Below are positions 47,561 through 59,639 of a DNA stretch of 64,000 nucleotides, piece by piece. The stretch covers positions 4,836,001 through 4,900,000 of the forward strand of contig NC_070565.1 of the NCBI RefSeq assembly GCF_026914185.1. The letters are read 5' to 3'. Origin of the DNA: Puccinia triticina (taxonomy: Eukaryota; Basidiomycota; Pucciniomycetes; Pucciniales; Pucciniaceae). A program made the translations under genes and the position numbers. The notes under the pieces are model-generated. The model was not told the DNA's origin and searched no databases. It worked only from the letters and a program-made list of their open reading frames with translations. Within the stretch, counting starts at the first letter, position 1; each line of letters starts with the position of its first letter.

Positions 47561-47898
47561 TGTGATTAGTGGATATAAGGCTGCATTTGTTGGGCTTGCC
47601 CGGTCGTATACAAAACTATTCCGGGGAAAATCCAGGAAAGAAACCGGAATGAGATTCCGGTCTGTTGCCTGGAATGAAGTCAAAGGAATTCCGACTTCAT
47701 TCCGGTGCGGACCCATCTTTTCAGGTTTGGGTTTAACCCAAATTGCGATCGGAATGATTCCGGTCCTTCGACCACACCAGAAGCATTCCGATCGTTTTTT
47801 GGTTTTTCTTGCCCTCCAGTATTTTTACTGGATTCAAACTTTAAAACTTCACCTGTGGTGTAATAACAGGCAGCCTCAACCAGGACATCCTCTTGGTC

Positions 47899-48062
47899 GC
47901 CAACACTCCCCGCGTGGGCTGTACCTCGGCAAATCCCGCGCGTAAAACCAGCACTGTGACTTTTCACTGTTGTAAACGGTGCCAACACTCTCCGCGTGGG
48001 CTGTCCCTCGGCGAATCCCGCCCGTAAAACCAGCGCTGTGACTTTTTGCAGTCGTAAACGGT
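47899..48062. repeat. Tandem duplication, two copies of 82 bp
   Basis: The unit starts GCCAACACTC and includes CCCGCGCGTAAAACCAGC and GTAAACGGT. The second copy begins at 47981. About 90 percent of positions agree. Confidence 0.85.
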
Positions 48063-48439
48063 GGCATACCTTCACAAACTTAGTTGGTCTACTTGTTTTT
48101 GTCTGCTCTTGTCATTTATGTTCTCTGACTAATTTCTCCGGGTTCTGTTTTTTTGGGTAGCAATTCTTCTAGGTTCTGACTTCCTCCTCACCAATGATCT
48201 TTCTTGTACGTGCCCTGAAATGTAGCCAAAAGCCCACAAAGAAATCTAGCAATCTCATTGTTCTGCCCTTTCAAAAAAGCTCAATACCAAACTGAAGTGA
48301 CCCACCAAAAGGGTAAAAAACAAAGTCTTTTTCCCTCCCGGTCTAGGTGCCGACATCGCCATCCAGCCACCTTTATGATTAGGAACCACCACCAAGACAC
48401 CAGATCAGCCCTTCCTGCTCTGCGGTGAGAATCAGTTGG

Positions 48440-48777
48440 CAAACCCCAGAAATCACTCGCCATCCTCTATGCACAGGTCTCCCAGCGCTACCACAGCCAA
48501 CAAGAAGCCAGCAAGACAGAGGACCGGAATGCCTTCCAGCTGGCCCGGCTGCTGCTGGTTCAGAACTCGGGCCATCTCACCGCGATCCCGGGCCACAGGA
48601 TGCTGAGCGTCCTGCTCGGCTCTTCGCCGAGATTGCTGTCACCAAGCTCCTGCTCCCCATCTCCTCCCACGCCAAGTCCACCGCACTCTGGCTCCACGCT
48701 GATGGGCCCTCCACCACCTTTCTCCCCACCTCAACAGGACCTCCCATCATTGTCTGCTTTGCCAATAACATCTCCGT
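48440..48777 (+). pseudogene. Unrecognised coding fragment with a frameshift
   Basis: One frame reads AILYAQVSQRYHSQQEASK and RNAFQLARLLLVQNSGHL. Near 48620 a neighbouring frame takes over with LFAEIAVTKLLLPISSHAKS and PPIIVCFANNIS, ending at a possible donor GTAAGA. GC content and amino-acid use are gene-like, but I do not recognise the family. It may be the relic of a host gene or of a retroelement Gag. Confidence 0.4.
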
Positions 48778-48879
48778 AAGAATATACAAGCCTTTGGCTC
48801 AGCTCTCCAATCAACAAGTACCGTTACTTGCTCAAACAATCTTGGTTTTGATCCAATCTTGGCTCGCTTAGTTGGTAAG

Positions 48880-51190
48880 CCATTCTTGCGCTGTAGTAGA
48901 GCAGGCATCTCTCATAATTGCCCTTTTTGGCCCCCATGGGCGCCAGTAAATTAAAGCCGTTGTCTGGAAAAACTTTACCACCGCTCCGGGCCTTGCTTAG
49001 CAAATCTCAACAAGGTTTGTCACCAGGAAGTGCGGTTTGAAACCCAGGCTCGCCAGCGCCGTTTGGTAGCCTTGGATAGGCCGGGCGGACCAAAAATCAA
49101 ATCAATTTTTCCCTGCTTGTTGAATCTGATCGCGAGCTTTGGTTGGTCCAGGCAGGAGAAGAATTCGAGCAAAAACACAGAAACAAGGGTGTCTGTACAC
49201 CGCATGTGGATTATTCTTGCATCTGAGTGCGTCACTGAGGTCGGCCTCATTGTCGTCGGTGCCGGGGGAATCTGTGAACAAACTGAGGAGACCGGGGCGG
49301 CCTGAGAGGAAGGAGACTCAGACTTGGAGGGCAGCTATGAAGGGGGCGAGAGTCTACCGCACCACTAGCAATGCCAAGTTTATCCCGGCTCAATATTACT
49401 TGTTAAAATTTGAGCTGATTGTCACTGTGCAGAGAAGAAAAGAAAAGAAATTGAGCTCAATGGCTCGAGAATGATGGGCAGTGAGGATGTTTTTCTCACC
49501 GGATGCGGCTCAGTTGCGTGCGCGGAAAAAAGAGGGAAGAGAACCAATGAGTTGATTTCCAGACAATGCTAAGCTTAATATAGTCTATGTACATGAGTCA
49601 ACTTGTGGTTTGAGAATATGAATAAGCAACCATATTGAATAAGAACAAATCACCAAGACTACATCTGAAGACAAGATGACTAATATAGCTCTACTACACA
49701 TGGTTCTAGACTACTAGGTGTGAGATAAACTGTACTACCTGCTTACTAATGATGCTTGATGATTTGAGGATACTAATAGGCAACTATTCAAGAAAAGGTG
49801 ATTGAGGTGAAAGTAAGAGAATTTAAACATTACTTTTGTTGCAATCATCAATTTATATGTACTAAACTGTATGATTTCACACTTATTATGTATTTACCTT
49901 GATTGAGAATAATAATGTACTAATGGAGTATATCTCTCTATGGATTTACCATACATAGAGAGATTACATAATTATTCATGTAATTCCTCCTCTGAATTCC
50001 GTGGACCTCTTCCCCCTCCTTGGAGTTAAGGATCCCTCTGGGGCCTTGACTTGAAGGAGGATCAGGTCCCTGTAATATAAAAGGGGGGGATCTTTCCTCC
50101 AGAGATATCTTTCCCCCAAGATTATTACACATATAAACCCACCAACCTTACTTTAAACTGTAAAAAGTGAGTGGGGTTTATTATAATCTACTGACCTTAT
50201 TTCCTTTACAGCCTTTCTTCCTTGGTGTATTTTATCCTAGGTACAGGTAGGTGTTATAACACCTGTATCCTAGAAGACAAGAAGCTCATACCTTGTGTAG
50301 CCACGGGGCCAGGCTCGAGTAATCTTGCCGCGTCCCCTGTACATAAGGGTGCTAGCCCCTCTGCTCTATAGCGTCAAGGCGTGGTTTCTTCCCATTGGCC
50401 TTTAAGGTTATAGTGTGGCTTAATTTTACGCTGGCCACTATTCTAGCCGCTACAGTGTGTAAAAAAAACCCGTCAACTCCGTGTCACCTAAGCGACCGGA
50501 GCTGACACGCCGCCCGACTTGCACCCTCCTACCGCTCGCCCACCCAGCTTGTGACCTGCAAAGAGAGCTTCATGTCTCCACTCTAAAATGAGAAAGACAA
50601 TAACCGGTGCAACTGCTCTGAAGTCACCAAGGTTGTATGACTTTCCTCTTCTGTCCGCCCCTGTTCTTGACCACTCTTGGAACATTCTGCCTTCATTTCC
50701 TATCTGAATTTTGTTGTTCATTTCATTTAAGTGATTAATTAGAATGAAGAGAGGGTGGCTTTCTGCATCCATCAGATACAAATGTAAATTCTAAGCCTAC
50801 AGAATCATCAAGCTGAGCATCAAGACATAGAAACTGCAAGGCTGCGACTTTGGGGCTCTGTTCAACTTATAAAATCATGCTTGGGAATGCTGGGGGACAG
50901 TCTTGCCACGACCAGATCAGATCCAAGAGTCCCCATGTTTCAAGGAATCCAATGAATGTACACATCTCTCAACAATTCCAAGCAGTCCGTGTATCTAGAG
51001 GAATAGGAATCCTCCAGTTTTCTGGCAGGTGGAAACAATGTAAACAAGTTAATTTAAGGGCTGTGATGAAATTATAATTGGAGAGAGCTTTAGTATGACA
51101 CTACCAGCAGGGAGTGAATGAGTCTGAGTATTATTTATTGGATTCGCAGCGGCAGAGCCGCCTTGGCCTCTAGTTACATATAAAGGCTGG
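48880..51190. other. Intergenic DNA; no gene supported
   Basis: A palindrome (CCTAGGTACAGGTAGGTG with CACCTGTATCCTAGG) lies at about 50236-50275. The rest is AT-rich and without a convincing frame. Confidence 0.4.
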
Positions 51191-51191
51191 G

Positions 51192-51600
51192 TTAGTTCCT
51201 GAGGATTTCTGAAATCTGCTGCCATACTTCCAAGACCACCAAGGGTGAATGTTCAATGTCCCACAAGCAGGCTTCAATTTTGGACTGGTTGAGTGGGCTG
51301 AGAACCCATCTTCCAATGTCCTGAGGATCCTTACTTGGGTTAGAGGCATCCCAACCAATGCCAATACCAATTGTGAACAGGCTCTGGGGTGAATGCGCCT
51401 TGAGACTGGCAAAGACAAAGCTGAGACCGTTGTGGCCCTTGTGCTTTGATGATTGAGGGGGCCATTTGAGTCAAACAGTGAGCAGTTTGCAATCAAGCTC
51501 ATCGTTGATAATGATAAGTTTTGTCCGTTTGCCAGAATTGGTGAGTTGTGAGTGGTAAGATTGTACAATTGGACCAGAGACAATCCATCACTGTCTAGCA
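51192..51600 (-). pseudogene. Peptidyl-tRNA hydrolase relic
   Basis: On the minus strand the frame KLIIINDELDCKLLT, then HKGHNGLSF, FTIGIGIGWDASNPSKD and IGRWVLSPLNQSKIEACL matches the Pth family order (HDELDLPLG, GGHNGLRS, RIGIGRP, YVLSPF). Pth frees stalled peptidyl-tRNA. The copy has an in-frame TGA after DCKLLTV and appears to shift frame upstream (the part DGLSLVQLYNL is in another frame). The glycine-rich part between DELD and GHNGL is also altered. It ends at the TAA at 51194-51192. The N-terminal part with the catalytic His is missing, so this is a truncated dead copy. Confidence 0.7.
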
Positions 51601-52219
51601 GGGTCAAACAAGTAGGAAGAAATAAAATATAAACAGATTTAGTTTCTCTCAGACATTTTGGAGTTTGATATGGGAAAATTTTGGATTGATGTCCAGCGGC
51701 TGTTCAGTGGGAAGAATGCACATAGAGATGGCCTCTTGCACCCGTGTACCCACCGCAGGTGCGGGTACCCGCCTGAAATTTTTCAAAATCTCAACACCCG
51801 GTGCTGGGTGGGGGTACCGGGTACCGGTTTCAGGGGCAAGTAGCCGCTCTGATATACTCAGTGCCTATGAGAAATCCCTCCCAGTCAGCAATACATACAC
51901 TTGCTTACCAGGAAGGATTCCCACAGTCAGCAAGCTCATCAATGACCAGGAGGGGATCCTCCCCACTATGAAAAAACTCAAGAAACCGGTGTCAGTTGAC
52001 GTGTGATTACTCTGATGTTACTTTGAGTTCAACCTGGGTTATTCCCTTGTCATTTCATGCAACTAGCTCAGCATGGTCTGGTGAGGTTTGGTGCTAAGCC
52101 ACACCAGATCATTGCAGCTCACTTCTTCATGCTGTGCACTCTCCCCCCATGAGCCCTCAGCAGGGACAAAGGACTACTGGGTGGTTGCTCCCACAACATG
52201 TGAAGGTATAGGGTCCTTC

Positions 52220-52570
52220 TTGATGACCGGTTGACCGGTCATTGAAAGGGTATTAGGCCCCTCTCAATGACCGGTCAACCAGTCATCAAGAAGGTGTAGA
52301 GACCCCCTCAATGACTGGTCAACCGGTCATTGAGAGGTTGTAAGGTCCCTTTTGATGACCGGTCAACCTGTCATTGAGAGGCTGTAAGGTCTCTTTTGAT
52401 GACCGGTCAACCGGTTATTGAAATGGTATGTTGACCGGTCATCAAGAGGTTGTAAGGTCCCTCTTGATGACCGGTTGAACAGTCATCAAGAAGGTGTAAG
52501 TTCCCTCTCGATGACCGTTGGACTGGTCAAGGGGGAGGTGTACAGCCTCTCTCAATGACCGTTCAACCCA
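52220..52570. repeat. Minisatellite, 44-bp unit with GACCGGTC palindromes
   Basis: About eight units start TTGATGACCGGTCAACCGG or its variant TCAATGACCGG and include GAGGTTGTAAGG. The period is 44 bp in the clear copies. GACCGGTCAACCGGTC makes each unit partly self-complementary. Confidence 0.88.
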
Positions 52571-52849
52571 GGCATGTACATAATGGCCAACCCCCTCTAT
52601 GTGTGGCCTGGTCAACCCAACCTGGGAGCCTATGTACATACTGTGGGGCTGCGCCAGAGTGGAGCGGCTGATGTTCCCTGAGCATTTGCCTTAGGGCTCA
52701 GTCTAGTGCATTTTGCACTAGAATTAAGCTGGAAAAATTCCAAATGTTCCAGGGTATACCACCCTGGAATTCAATTGTTTGAGCTTGGTATTAACTTGGA
52801 ATGAATTTGGGTATCCTGCATGTCAACTGACTGCAGTTTCTTGAGTTTT

Positions 52850-53420
52850 TTTCATAGTGCCCAGCCATCAAGTAGATTGATGACCAAGAGGGGGTCCTCC
52901 CAGTCATCATGTAGATCAATGAACGGGAAGGAATACTCCCAGTCATCAATATACTTGCTGACCTGGGGTTTCCTCCTGTCCCTCTAGTCAAAGAGGTGCA
53001 CATACATCTTTTACTGGAGAAATCCCTCTGATTGAGGAGGGACGTACACCTCTTTGACCAGAGGGATCCCTCAGGCTGAGGAGGTTGTACACCACTTCAA
53101 CAGGGAGGATCCCTCTGGTCAAGGAGGATGTACACACCTTTTCCCGGGATTCCTCCAGTGTACACTCCTCAGCCAGAGGGAACCCTCCGAGGATCCCCTC
53201 CAGTCAAAGGGGAGGACATACCTCCTCAACTGGAGGGATTCCAAAGGGGTGTACATACCTCCTTTACCTGAGGGATCCCTCCGGTCAAAGATGTGCACAA
53301 GCTTTTTGACCAGAGGGACTCCTCAGGTCAAGGAGGCGTACACACCTCTGGCAGGGCAGATCCCTCCGCTTGAGGTGGTGTGTACACCTCCCGGTTAGAG
53401 GACCTCTTCAAATGGAGTGA
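52850..53420. repeat. Minisatellite, 43-44 bp unit with GACCAGAGG palindromes
   Basis: Units contain GAGGGATCCCTCTGGTCAAG followed by GAGGWTGTACACACC. Copies are more diverged than in the preceding array. Short frames in it (53054-53398) are only repeats. Confidence 0.8.
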
Positions 53421-53567
53421 TCCCTCCAATCCATCTGGCCAACCAGGATGGGCGGGTACCTGTTTTTTTCTTGCCCAAAAGCTGAACACCGGCACCTGCC
53501 AGTGGGTGCTGAGCAGGTGTTCCAGGTAACTGCTGGCGGGTATCCAAGTGCCATCTATAAATGCACA

Positions 53568-54560
53568 CAATTGATTGATCACAGAATTTGAGTGCATAAA
53601 GATTTGGAGAATGCCTATGCATTTGAGTGAGGCTGTCTGCAGTTCTTGAATTTGTTTTGAAAAAATACTGGTATTGTTGGCAAGGGCAGGGAATGAGCCA
53701 TTTGGAGAAGCAGGTTCAGTGATGTGGGAAACAAACAGAATCATGGAATGGATAGCAAGAACAGGAGTACATTAGATAAGATAAAAGTAAGGGCTATTTT
53801 CAGTGCCGAATTATGTGGGCCAGGTCAGTTGAAGTGGTTTAAGTCAGTAGTTTTTAGAAAAAGCTGGGCAAAGGCACTGAAGAGGAAACAATTTTGGGTA
53901 GGCTAGACAGAGGGTGTGGGAGGTCTGGTGTTGGAGATGTGTTTGGATGGGTGTGTTGTGTTTAGATGGGGCTAATGTGGGAATGGAGGATGGGAATGGA
54001 TGATGGAGAGAAAAAAGGGGGTTCTCAACCTTTCTTTTCTTCATTCACTTTCCTACTTCTCACCTACTATCCTATAACTGTAGTTACTCAGTCATCAATG
54101 ATCAGTCAAACCAGTAGTAATAGGAGAGCAGTGCATAACTTTTTTTTGGGGATTCATGATTACAGGCAAAGACAAAAGAGAGGATACTGTTTCTGGAACC
54201 AAAAGTGGAGCACCATCCCCGTCAAAATCATGGCTAAGCCAAGTGGCAAATCCTTTAGGAAATCTTCTGGTTTGGGATTGACATACTTTGAAGACATTTA
54301 TATTTTGTTTTTTTTGTTGTCTCAGGAGAAGTAGGAGTGAGTATAGCAATACACTTGGAAAGTTATGAAACATGCACTTCAGACACCCTAAAATACTGGC
54401 AACTATGTTGCTGCAATGATATCACTGTTTCACCACCAAGAAAGGGGAGCAGTTAAAATCCACAACTAACTGTGACCATCTGTTGTTTGAAACTTTTTAC
54501 CATCCAAGTTCCCTCATCATCACCATTTTTCTAATTTTATAATCAAGAATCAGTCAACAA
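53568..54560. other. Intergenic DNA; no gene seen
   Basis: No repeat ends or protein-like frames were found. Confidence 0.4.
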
Positions 54561-54568
54561 AGGTAAAC

Positions 54569-55135
54569 ATGCTTTTATTCAAGATCCTGGTTTCCTTACA
54601 GATCTTCCATTACTATAGAATTTCAGCCCACCCAATCTCTCATCAAAAACCTCTAGTTAAGAGAGCAGAAAAACTTGTACGAATGGTTACCTATGGCTTA
54701 AAAGATGAAGCAACAAAAACAAATTCAAACTGTATGCCAATTATCTCATCTTTTCTGAGAACAAAGATATTTTATTATCTATTAATGAAAAAATACAATA
54801 TAGAAAGACCTCTGATACAATTAAAACTCTTTTTTTTTTATCCAGTGCCATCAAAAACTGGGATAACAAATGAGATTGAGGAGCTAAAGCCTACTGAAAA
54901 TTGGCGTGGTGGGTGGTATCATTTTACACCTCCTCTCCCTTTCAATCAAATCAAATGTGGATGTGCTTATTAATTGGTCTCAAAAATTTGCTTCAAAAGA
55001 GCAAGGAAAATCTGTGATACACACTCTAGATACCATTGAAAATCATCTGATAAAAGTATCCTTAGCGTTAGATGGGACAGGTTTGACTCTGGCTGGAATG
55101 CGGCGTGTTCTTGATTTTATGAAGAAGAGATTATG
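54569..55135 (+). pseudogene. Unrecognised protein relic with a frameshift
   Basis: A frame from 54569 reads QKPLVKRAEKLVRMVTYGL, NSNCMPIISSFLRTKIFYYL and ELKPTENWRGGWYHFTPPLP. Near 54950, at a TCAATCAAATCAAATG repeat, the neighbouring frame takes over with SNVDVLINWSQKFASKEQGK, SVIHTLDTIENHLIKVSLAL and GMRRVLDFMKKRL, ending in TGA at 55133-55135. The second half looks like real, helical protein. I do not recognise the family. A one-base slip in the short repeat would explain the break. Confidence 0.4.
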
Positions 55136-55139
55136 ATGT

Positions 55140-56640
55140 AGTTGATACCATTACATTCAAGAGATCTAGTAAATTATCACCATCCTCATCAGACTAATCC
55201 TGTTGAACACTTGAAGAATTCCTAGTTCTCATCACATTCACTACTTTTTCTACCCTCTTATCTGTGATTTCTTCTTTTCCCTTGAAATTTCTCACTCAAC
55301 CCCATCAGAGATCATCCTTTCAACCCCATTCACCATTCAGCACAAGTTTTAAACTTCAATATTTAACTTCTCCAGCTCAAACTTTTCAACTACCACCACC
55401 CCAAAAAGGATGGCAATGAGTGCACATTGCCATGCTCTAACATTGCTCTAACACAAATCTTATATCTATCTTGCTTCCCTAAAAAAAACCTCTTACTTTC
55501 CTGAAACAACCCTCTTACTTTCCTCAAACACCCAGCAACACCCCAAAAAGAAAGGCAATGTGTGCTTATGGCCATGCTCTAAAGCTTCTCTTACTTTGAT
55601 AATTCCAGTGTAGAGCCAGGTTGCTCAGTGGTGATTTTGAATGATCTTCCAAAATCACTTCCAGGATGTATGTGCAATATGAGTAGGGAGGGATGGGATC
55701 AGTTAACCAAGTAAAAACAAGTTTAAATCTCAGTTACTTTATTGTATCCCAATACTTGGTGGTAAGACTGGGTAAGACCTATGTAATAGCAATGTATTGA
55801 TCATGGCAATGTGTGCAAATTGCCATCCTTTTTGTGGTGGTGTACTTGCTTCAAGCTCTGTCTGGTTGGCCAGTTTCTATTCTAAACTTGATGGTGAATC
55901 AACAAGCCTAAATTAAGAGATCAAATGCACTTCTCTTCCATTTTCTGATTTTTTTCTCCTTATAATTTTGTCTTGTTTTTGATCAGTACCTCATAGTGTG
56001 GCTGCTTGGGTTACTTAGAAATCAATATCAGGTTAACATCACCACACTGTAAAATTTTAAATATTATTTCCCTAGAACAGAGTTGGATAAATCAGAAGTT
56101 TACAACTATCAATGGTGCATGAAACTTCCCAACAGATGTGCTGCTTGCTGACAACTTTCAAATGAGTTTTTTGGCTGATTAATGAATACTTGAGATCATC
56201 TCATCCCAATTGAAATGGGATACACTTAAAAAATTTAACCCTAGTTAAATACAGCCAATGGATTTGATGTATTTCATTCATGGTTGAGATCAACAATTTT
56301 TGAGAGTTTTGGCACTTCCTTTATCTATTAGCCAAAGAAAAAAATGTATTTTTATTTGGCTAAAATCCAAAATACAACTCCAGTGGATCTGGGGTGCTGG
56401 CTGGCGCTTGAAATTGTTAGAATTCTTCCCCATGCCCAGAAGAGGCACTATTTCTGTTTTGTTCTTTTTCTTTCCATCAGTTTCCTATAGTCAGCTAGGC
56501 CCCTCTTTAGGCCCCTTTTTCCCACATGTATTTCATCTGTCCCCATATGAAATACAAACTTCACTTTCATTATTCCTTTGATGTACCAATGGTATGTTTG
56601 TTTCTTGCTTTGTTTCCCCCAAAGAGGATCCCTACTAATG
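55140..56640. other. Intergenic DNA; no gene seen
   Basis: AT-rich, with a twice-occurring word near 55400 and 55540 (CACCCCAAAAAGRAWGGCAATG). No coding frame is supported. Confidence 0.4.
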
Positions 56641-56659
56641 CTCTGGTTTGTTTTCCCAG

Positions 56660-57400
56660 GCCGACCCTGTCCAAGATGGGACAAACTTTTACCCGGTAGC
56701 TGGTCGCTGGTCGCCTGCCTACGCTGATCAAGACCACATTGTCCTCCCTCCGCCTGGTCTTCCCAGCCCGGTGTATTGTGGAACTGAACCCGCCAATGAA
56801 GCTAGCTCCTCTGATTCACCCCCTGTTGTGACTCCTCCCTCTTCCAACACCTCTGTCTGGCCGGCTCCTCCTTCCTCGCCTGCTACCATCAGCCACCATC
56901 AAAGAGCCCGGCTCTTCTGCTTCCCGTCCTATTGTTCTTGAAGAAGCCTCCTTACCCAATATCCCAGTCGGCTTGGCTCTTCTTAACGCTTGTCCAAACC
57001 CAACGCCAGAACCTACTCGTCTGCGTACTCCCATCAAATTCGGTCTGGTTACCGACTGTGGTACTGAGGCTGCTCCTCCCGTGCCTGAGCCTCAACCTGC
57101 TCCCGCTCCTACTGCTGCAGAGATGATTGAATTCGACCACTTTGCCATCTGTTGACTTCTTGTTGCCAACCACCCCATGCCCTACGGTACCTAAGTCTAC
57201 AACAAAGAGGACTTGCTCCTCCTCTTCCACAACATTGCTCAAGAGTTTATTCAACTCTGCACTGAGTTCCCTGCTTCAACACTCCAAGAGATCAAAGCCC
57301 ATGTCCAATTCTTCCGCAATCTCCAATGGGTGTTCACCGCAAACCGCGCCGTTTTTTTGGCTACCCATGACCTTGGATATCCCTGACCTTGTAAGTTTAC
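56660..57400 (+). pseudogene. Decayed Gag-like coding remnant
   Basis: The frames are Pro/Ser-rich (VLPPPGLPSPVYCGTEPA and later PVPEPQPAPAPTAAEMIEF), then LLLLFHNIAQEFIQLC and IKAHVQFFRNLQWVF, interrupted by stops and at least one shift. This resembles the N-terminal part of a retroelement Gag. The assignment is weak. A donor-like GTAAGT follows at 57390. Confidence 0.35.
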
Positions 57401-58007
57401 TCTTCATTTTCTTGTTAACTCCCCTTTTGTTTTTGTTTTTTCTGTTTCTAACTTGTTCTTCCACTTGTTTTCAAAGTTTGTAGTGCCTCCAGACTCTGCC
57501 CAAGTTCCTTTTCCTTCCCTCTTGTGTTGTCTATCAAAAAAAAAAACCAAAAAAAATCCTCCTCCTTGCTTGTGTACCCCCTAGCTGAATGCTTCCAATG
57601 TCCTGTTGTCCGCTGAATCTTGTGATCTGATCTTCAGTTCACCTCTAAGTCTTGTAATCCAATAGCTTTAGTTAACCTGTGAAATACATCATGGCCAGTC
57701 TTCTGTTTTCTTGATATGGTCCCGAAGAAACTGATCTTCCTAAATGGAAGACTTGAAATAGAAAGACAAAAAACTGAACCCCCTCCCCCAACTTAGATGG
57801 TTGTACTCAACCAATTTTGACCTGAAGAAGCTTCTCCCCCAACTTAAAAAATATGAGGGAAACTTATTTTTATTATTTTTCTTTATATATTGTTTTGTTG
57901 CTTTTCCCTTTTTCCCCTTCTTTTTTTATTTATTTATTTATTTTTTTTATCTTATTTGTTTTTATTTTTACCTTCTTTGATATTGATACACCTAAAAGAG
58001 ATGGAAG
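57401..58007. other. T-rich non-coding stretch
   Basis: Poly-T and TTTATTTA runs dominate 57870-57980. No gene is seen. Confidence 0.5.
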
Positions 58008-59560
58008 TTATTCTGACTCTTGAGACCCCTCCTCAGAGTCCTGATCTGAGCTCTGATCTGACTCTTCACCTTCATCCTCCTGAATTTCCACCAAGAGTCT
58101 TCCTTGTGGATAAAATTGTTTGATATGTGACGCTGTGTAAGCCCTTTTTAGTTCTGTTCCATCCAGTTCCTCCAGAATGTAAGATCCACCACTGAGTTGT
58201 TTCCTAATTCTGAATGGTCCATTCCAAAGATGCGCAAACAGCTTCCCCCATTGATCTTCCAAGCTTTTATTGTAAATAAGCACCATCTCTCCAGGATTCA
58301 AAGGCTTCCGGAGTCTTGCTGCCATTTTTTGATCCCAGAAACTTACTGATGATTCACGTGTTTTCTTGAGTTTCTGATGTGCTATTCCCAGAATGTCTTC
58401 CCTTCTTTCAAGTTGCCGAGTCCATGCTTCAAGCAGTTCTGCCGTTGTCTTGATATCTATCCAGTCAATTCCTAAATAGGTGTCCATTTCTAGATCCACA
58501 GGCAGCTCTGATTTTTGGCCAAATACCAATTTGTATGGCAAGTATCCCGTCATTCCTTTTGTGGAGATCCTATCCAAAAACAATACTAGTGGTAAATATT
58601 CCCGCCATTTTCCCCCCAGATTCCCCACACATCTTAACCAAAGCATCTTTAATGAGTCTGTGCCCTCTTTCAATCATGCCATTAGCCCCTGGGTAGTAAG
58701 GTGTTGTTGGCTTAAGCTTTGCTCCAATCTTTTCCACAGCTTTGATGAACTTGTTTTCAAACTCTGGTCCGTTGTTACAGTGACTGTTTTAATGGGACCG
58801 TGCCGGTAAACCCATTCTTCCAATAAAAACTTCCCAATCTTTACTGCCGTTAATTTTTCTAGGGGTGCTGCTTCCACCCATCCGGATAAGTCATCCCTGG
58901 CTACCAATAGATACTTGTAACGTCCTGCTTTGATATGGCATACCTCCAAGGCTACCTGCCCAAACAATGTACTTTCTCCAGTTGGATTTCTGATTTCCCG
59001 CGGAATTAAAGAGTCCCATTTCTGACATGCTTCACAGCTTTGAACCCATAGTTTCACCCTTTTCTTCAGACTTGGCCACCAAAATCTTCAAACAAGTCGT
59101 TGATAAGTTTCTTCTAACAACAAAGGGTAGTTACGCTATGCGTAACGCGTAGATAACGGTAACGTGACAGAATTTTTGTCGTTATCTACGCGTTACGCGT
59201 AACAGCGGTGCAATTACGTTAGCGCACCACATTAAGCCCTTTTTTTTATGCTTGTTGGCGCGCGGAGCCCCTGAGAACGGGCAAAAAATGAGGCTAAAAA
59301 AGCCTTAAATGGTCCATTATCGCGTTATCCGGGGGATAACGCAATAACGGGCCTCAAAAATGAGGCCCGTTACGTTGCGCGCGGGGCCTGAAACTTCCCT
59401 GTTACTAGTAAAGTAACTGGGGTAGTTACGTTACCAAAATCGCGCAGATAACGCAACATAACATAACTACCCTTTGTTGCTTCTAATCCTCTATGCCCCA
59501 GTTCCCCATTGTGGAACTCCTAAAAGATCAGGAAAGAGCTGTGAGGGGAAATAGTTCACT
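58008..59560 (-). pseudogene. Ty3/gypsy integrase relic, interrupted by a miniature element
   Basis: On the minus strand an H2C2 finger begins at about 59525 (FHNGELGHRGLE) and resumes after the insertion (TYQRLV, then RFWWPSLKKRVKLWV and CEACQKW). The core follows: ICHIKAGRYKYLLVARDDL in altered form, SGWVEAAPL and VTVTTDQS. The catalytic Glu region is damaged, and a frame change near 58674 leads to LPYKLVFGQKSELPVD, FWDQKMAARLRKPLNPGEMV, WNGPFRIRKQLSGGSYILEE and an acidic tail. Stops, shifts and the element at 59118 show that it is old. It is a different lineage from the element at 36621. Confidence 0.8.
59118..59479. mobile_element. GTAAC-rich miniature inverted-repeat element (362 bp), 7-bp target duplication
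   Basis: It starts CAACAAAGGGTAGTTACGC and ends with the inverse (AACATAACTACCCTTTGTTG). CTTCTAA is duplicated at 59111-59117 and 59480-59486. Removing it rejoins the integrase relic in frame, which confirms the ends. Its interior is nearly the same as that of 3872-4258. Confidence 0.9.
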
Positions 59561-59639
59561 ACACTACTAATAATGTAGAAGAGGCTACAGGTGCTGGTGA
59601 GGCTGCCCTCTTGACTAATGCTGATGGAGAGAGGCAACG

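Larger units (their letters stand above)
51723..53559. mobile_element. Non-autonomous hAT element (1.84 kb) with two minisatellites
   Basis: Ends are TAGAGATGGCCTCTTGCACC and the inverse of TATAGATGGCACTTGGATAC. The 8-bp repeat AATGCACA flanks it exactly at 51715-51722 and 53560-53567. GGTACCC-rich blocks lie inside both ends, as in the elements at 31345 and 60965. There is no transposase. Two different 43-44 bp tandem arrays fill most of it. Confidence 0.88.

Noticed and set aside
52220..53420. CRISPR-like array of palindromic repeats
   Set aside because: The units are adjacent, diverge gradually and have no unique spacers, and the genome is eukaryotic. They are minisatellites.
57890..58123. 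Hydrophobic 77-codon frame
   Set aside because: The Phe/Leu-rich part comes only from poly-T DNA.
58480..58809. Plus-strand frame opposite the integrase relic
   Set aside because: The minus strand has clear integrase motifs; the plus frame is its shadow.
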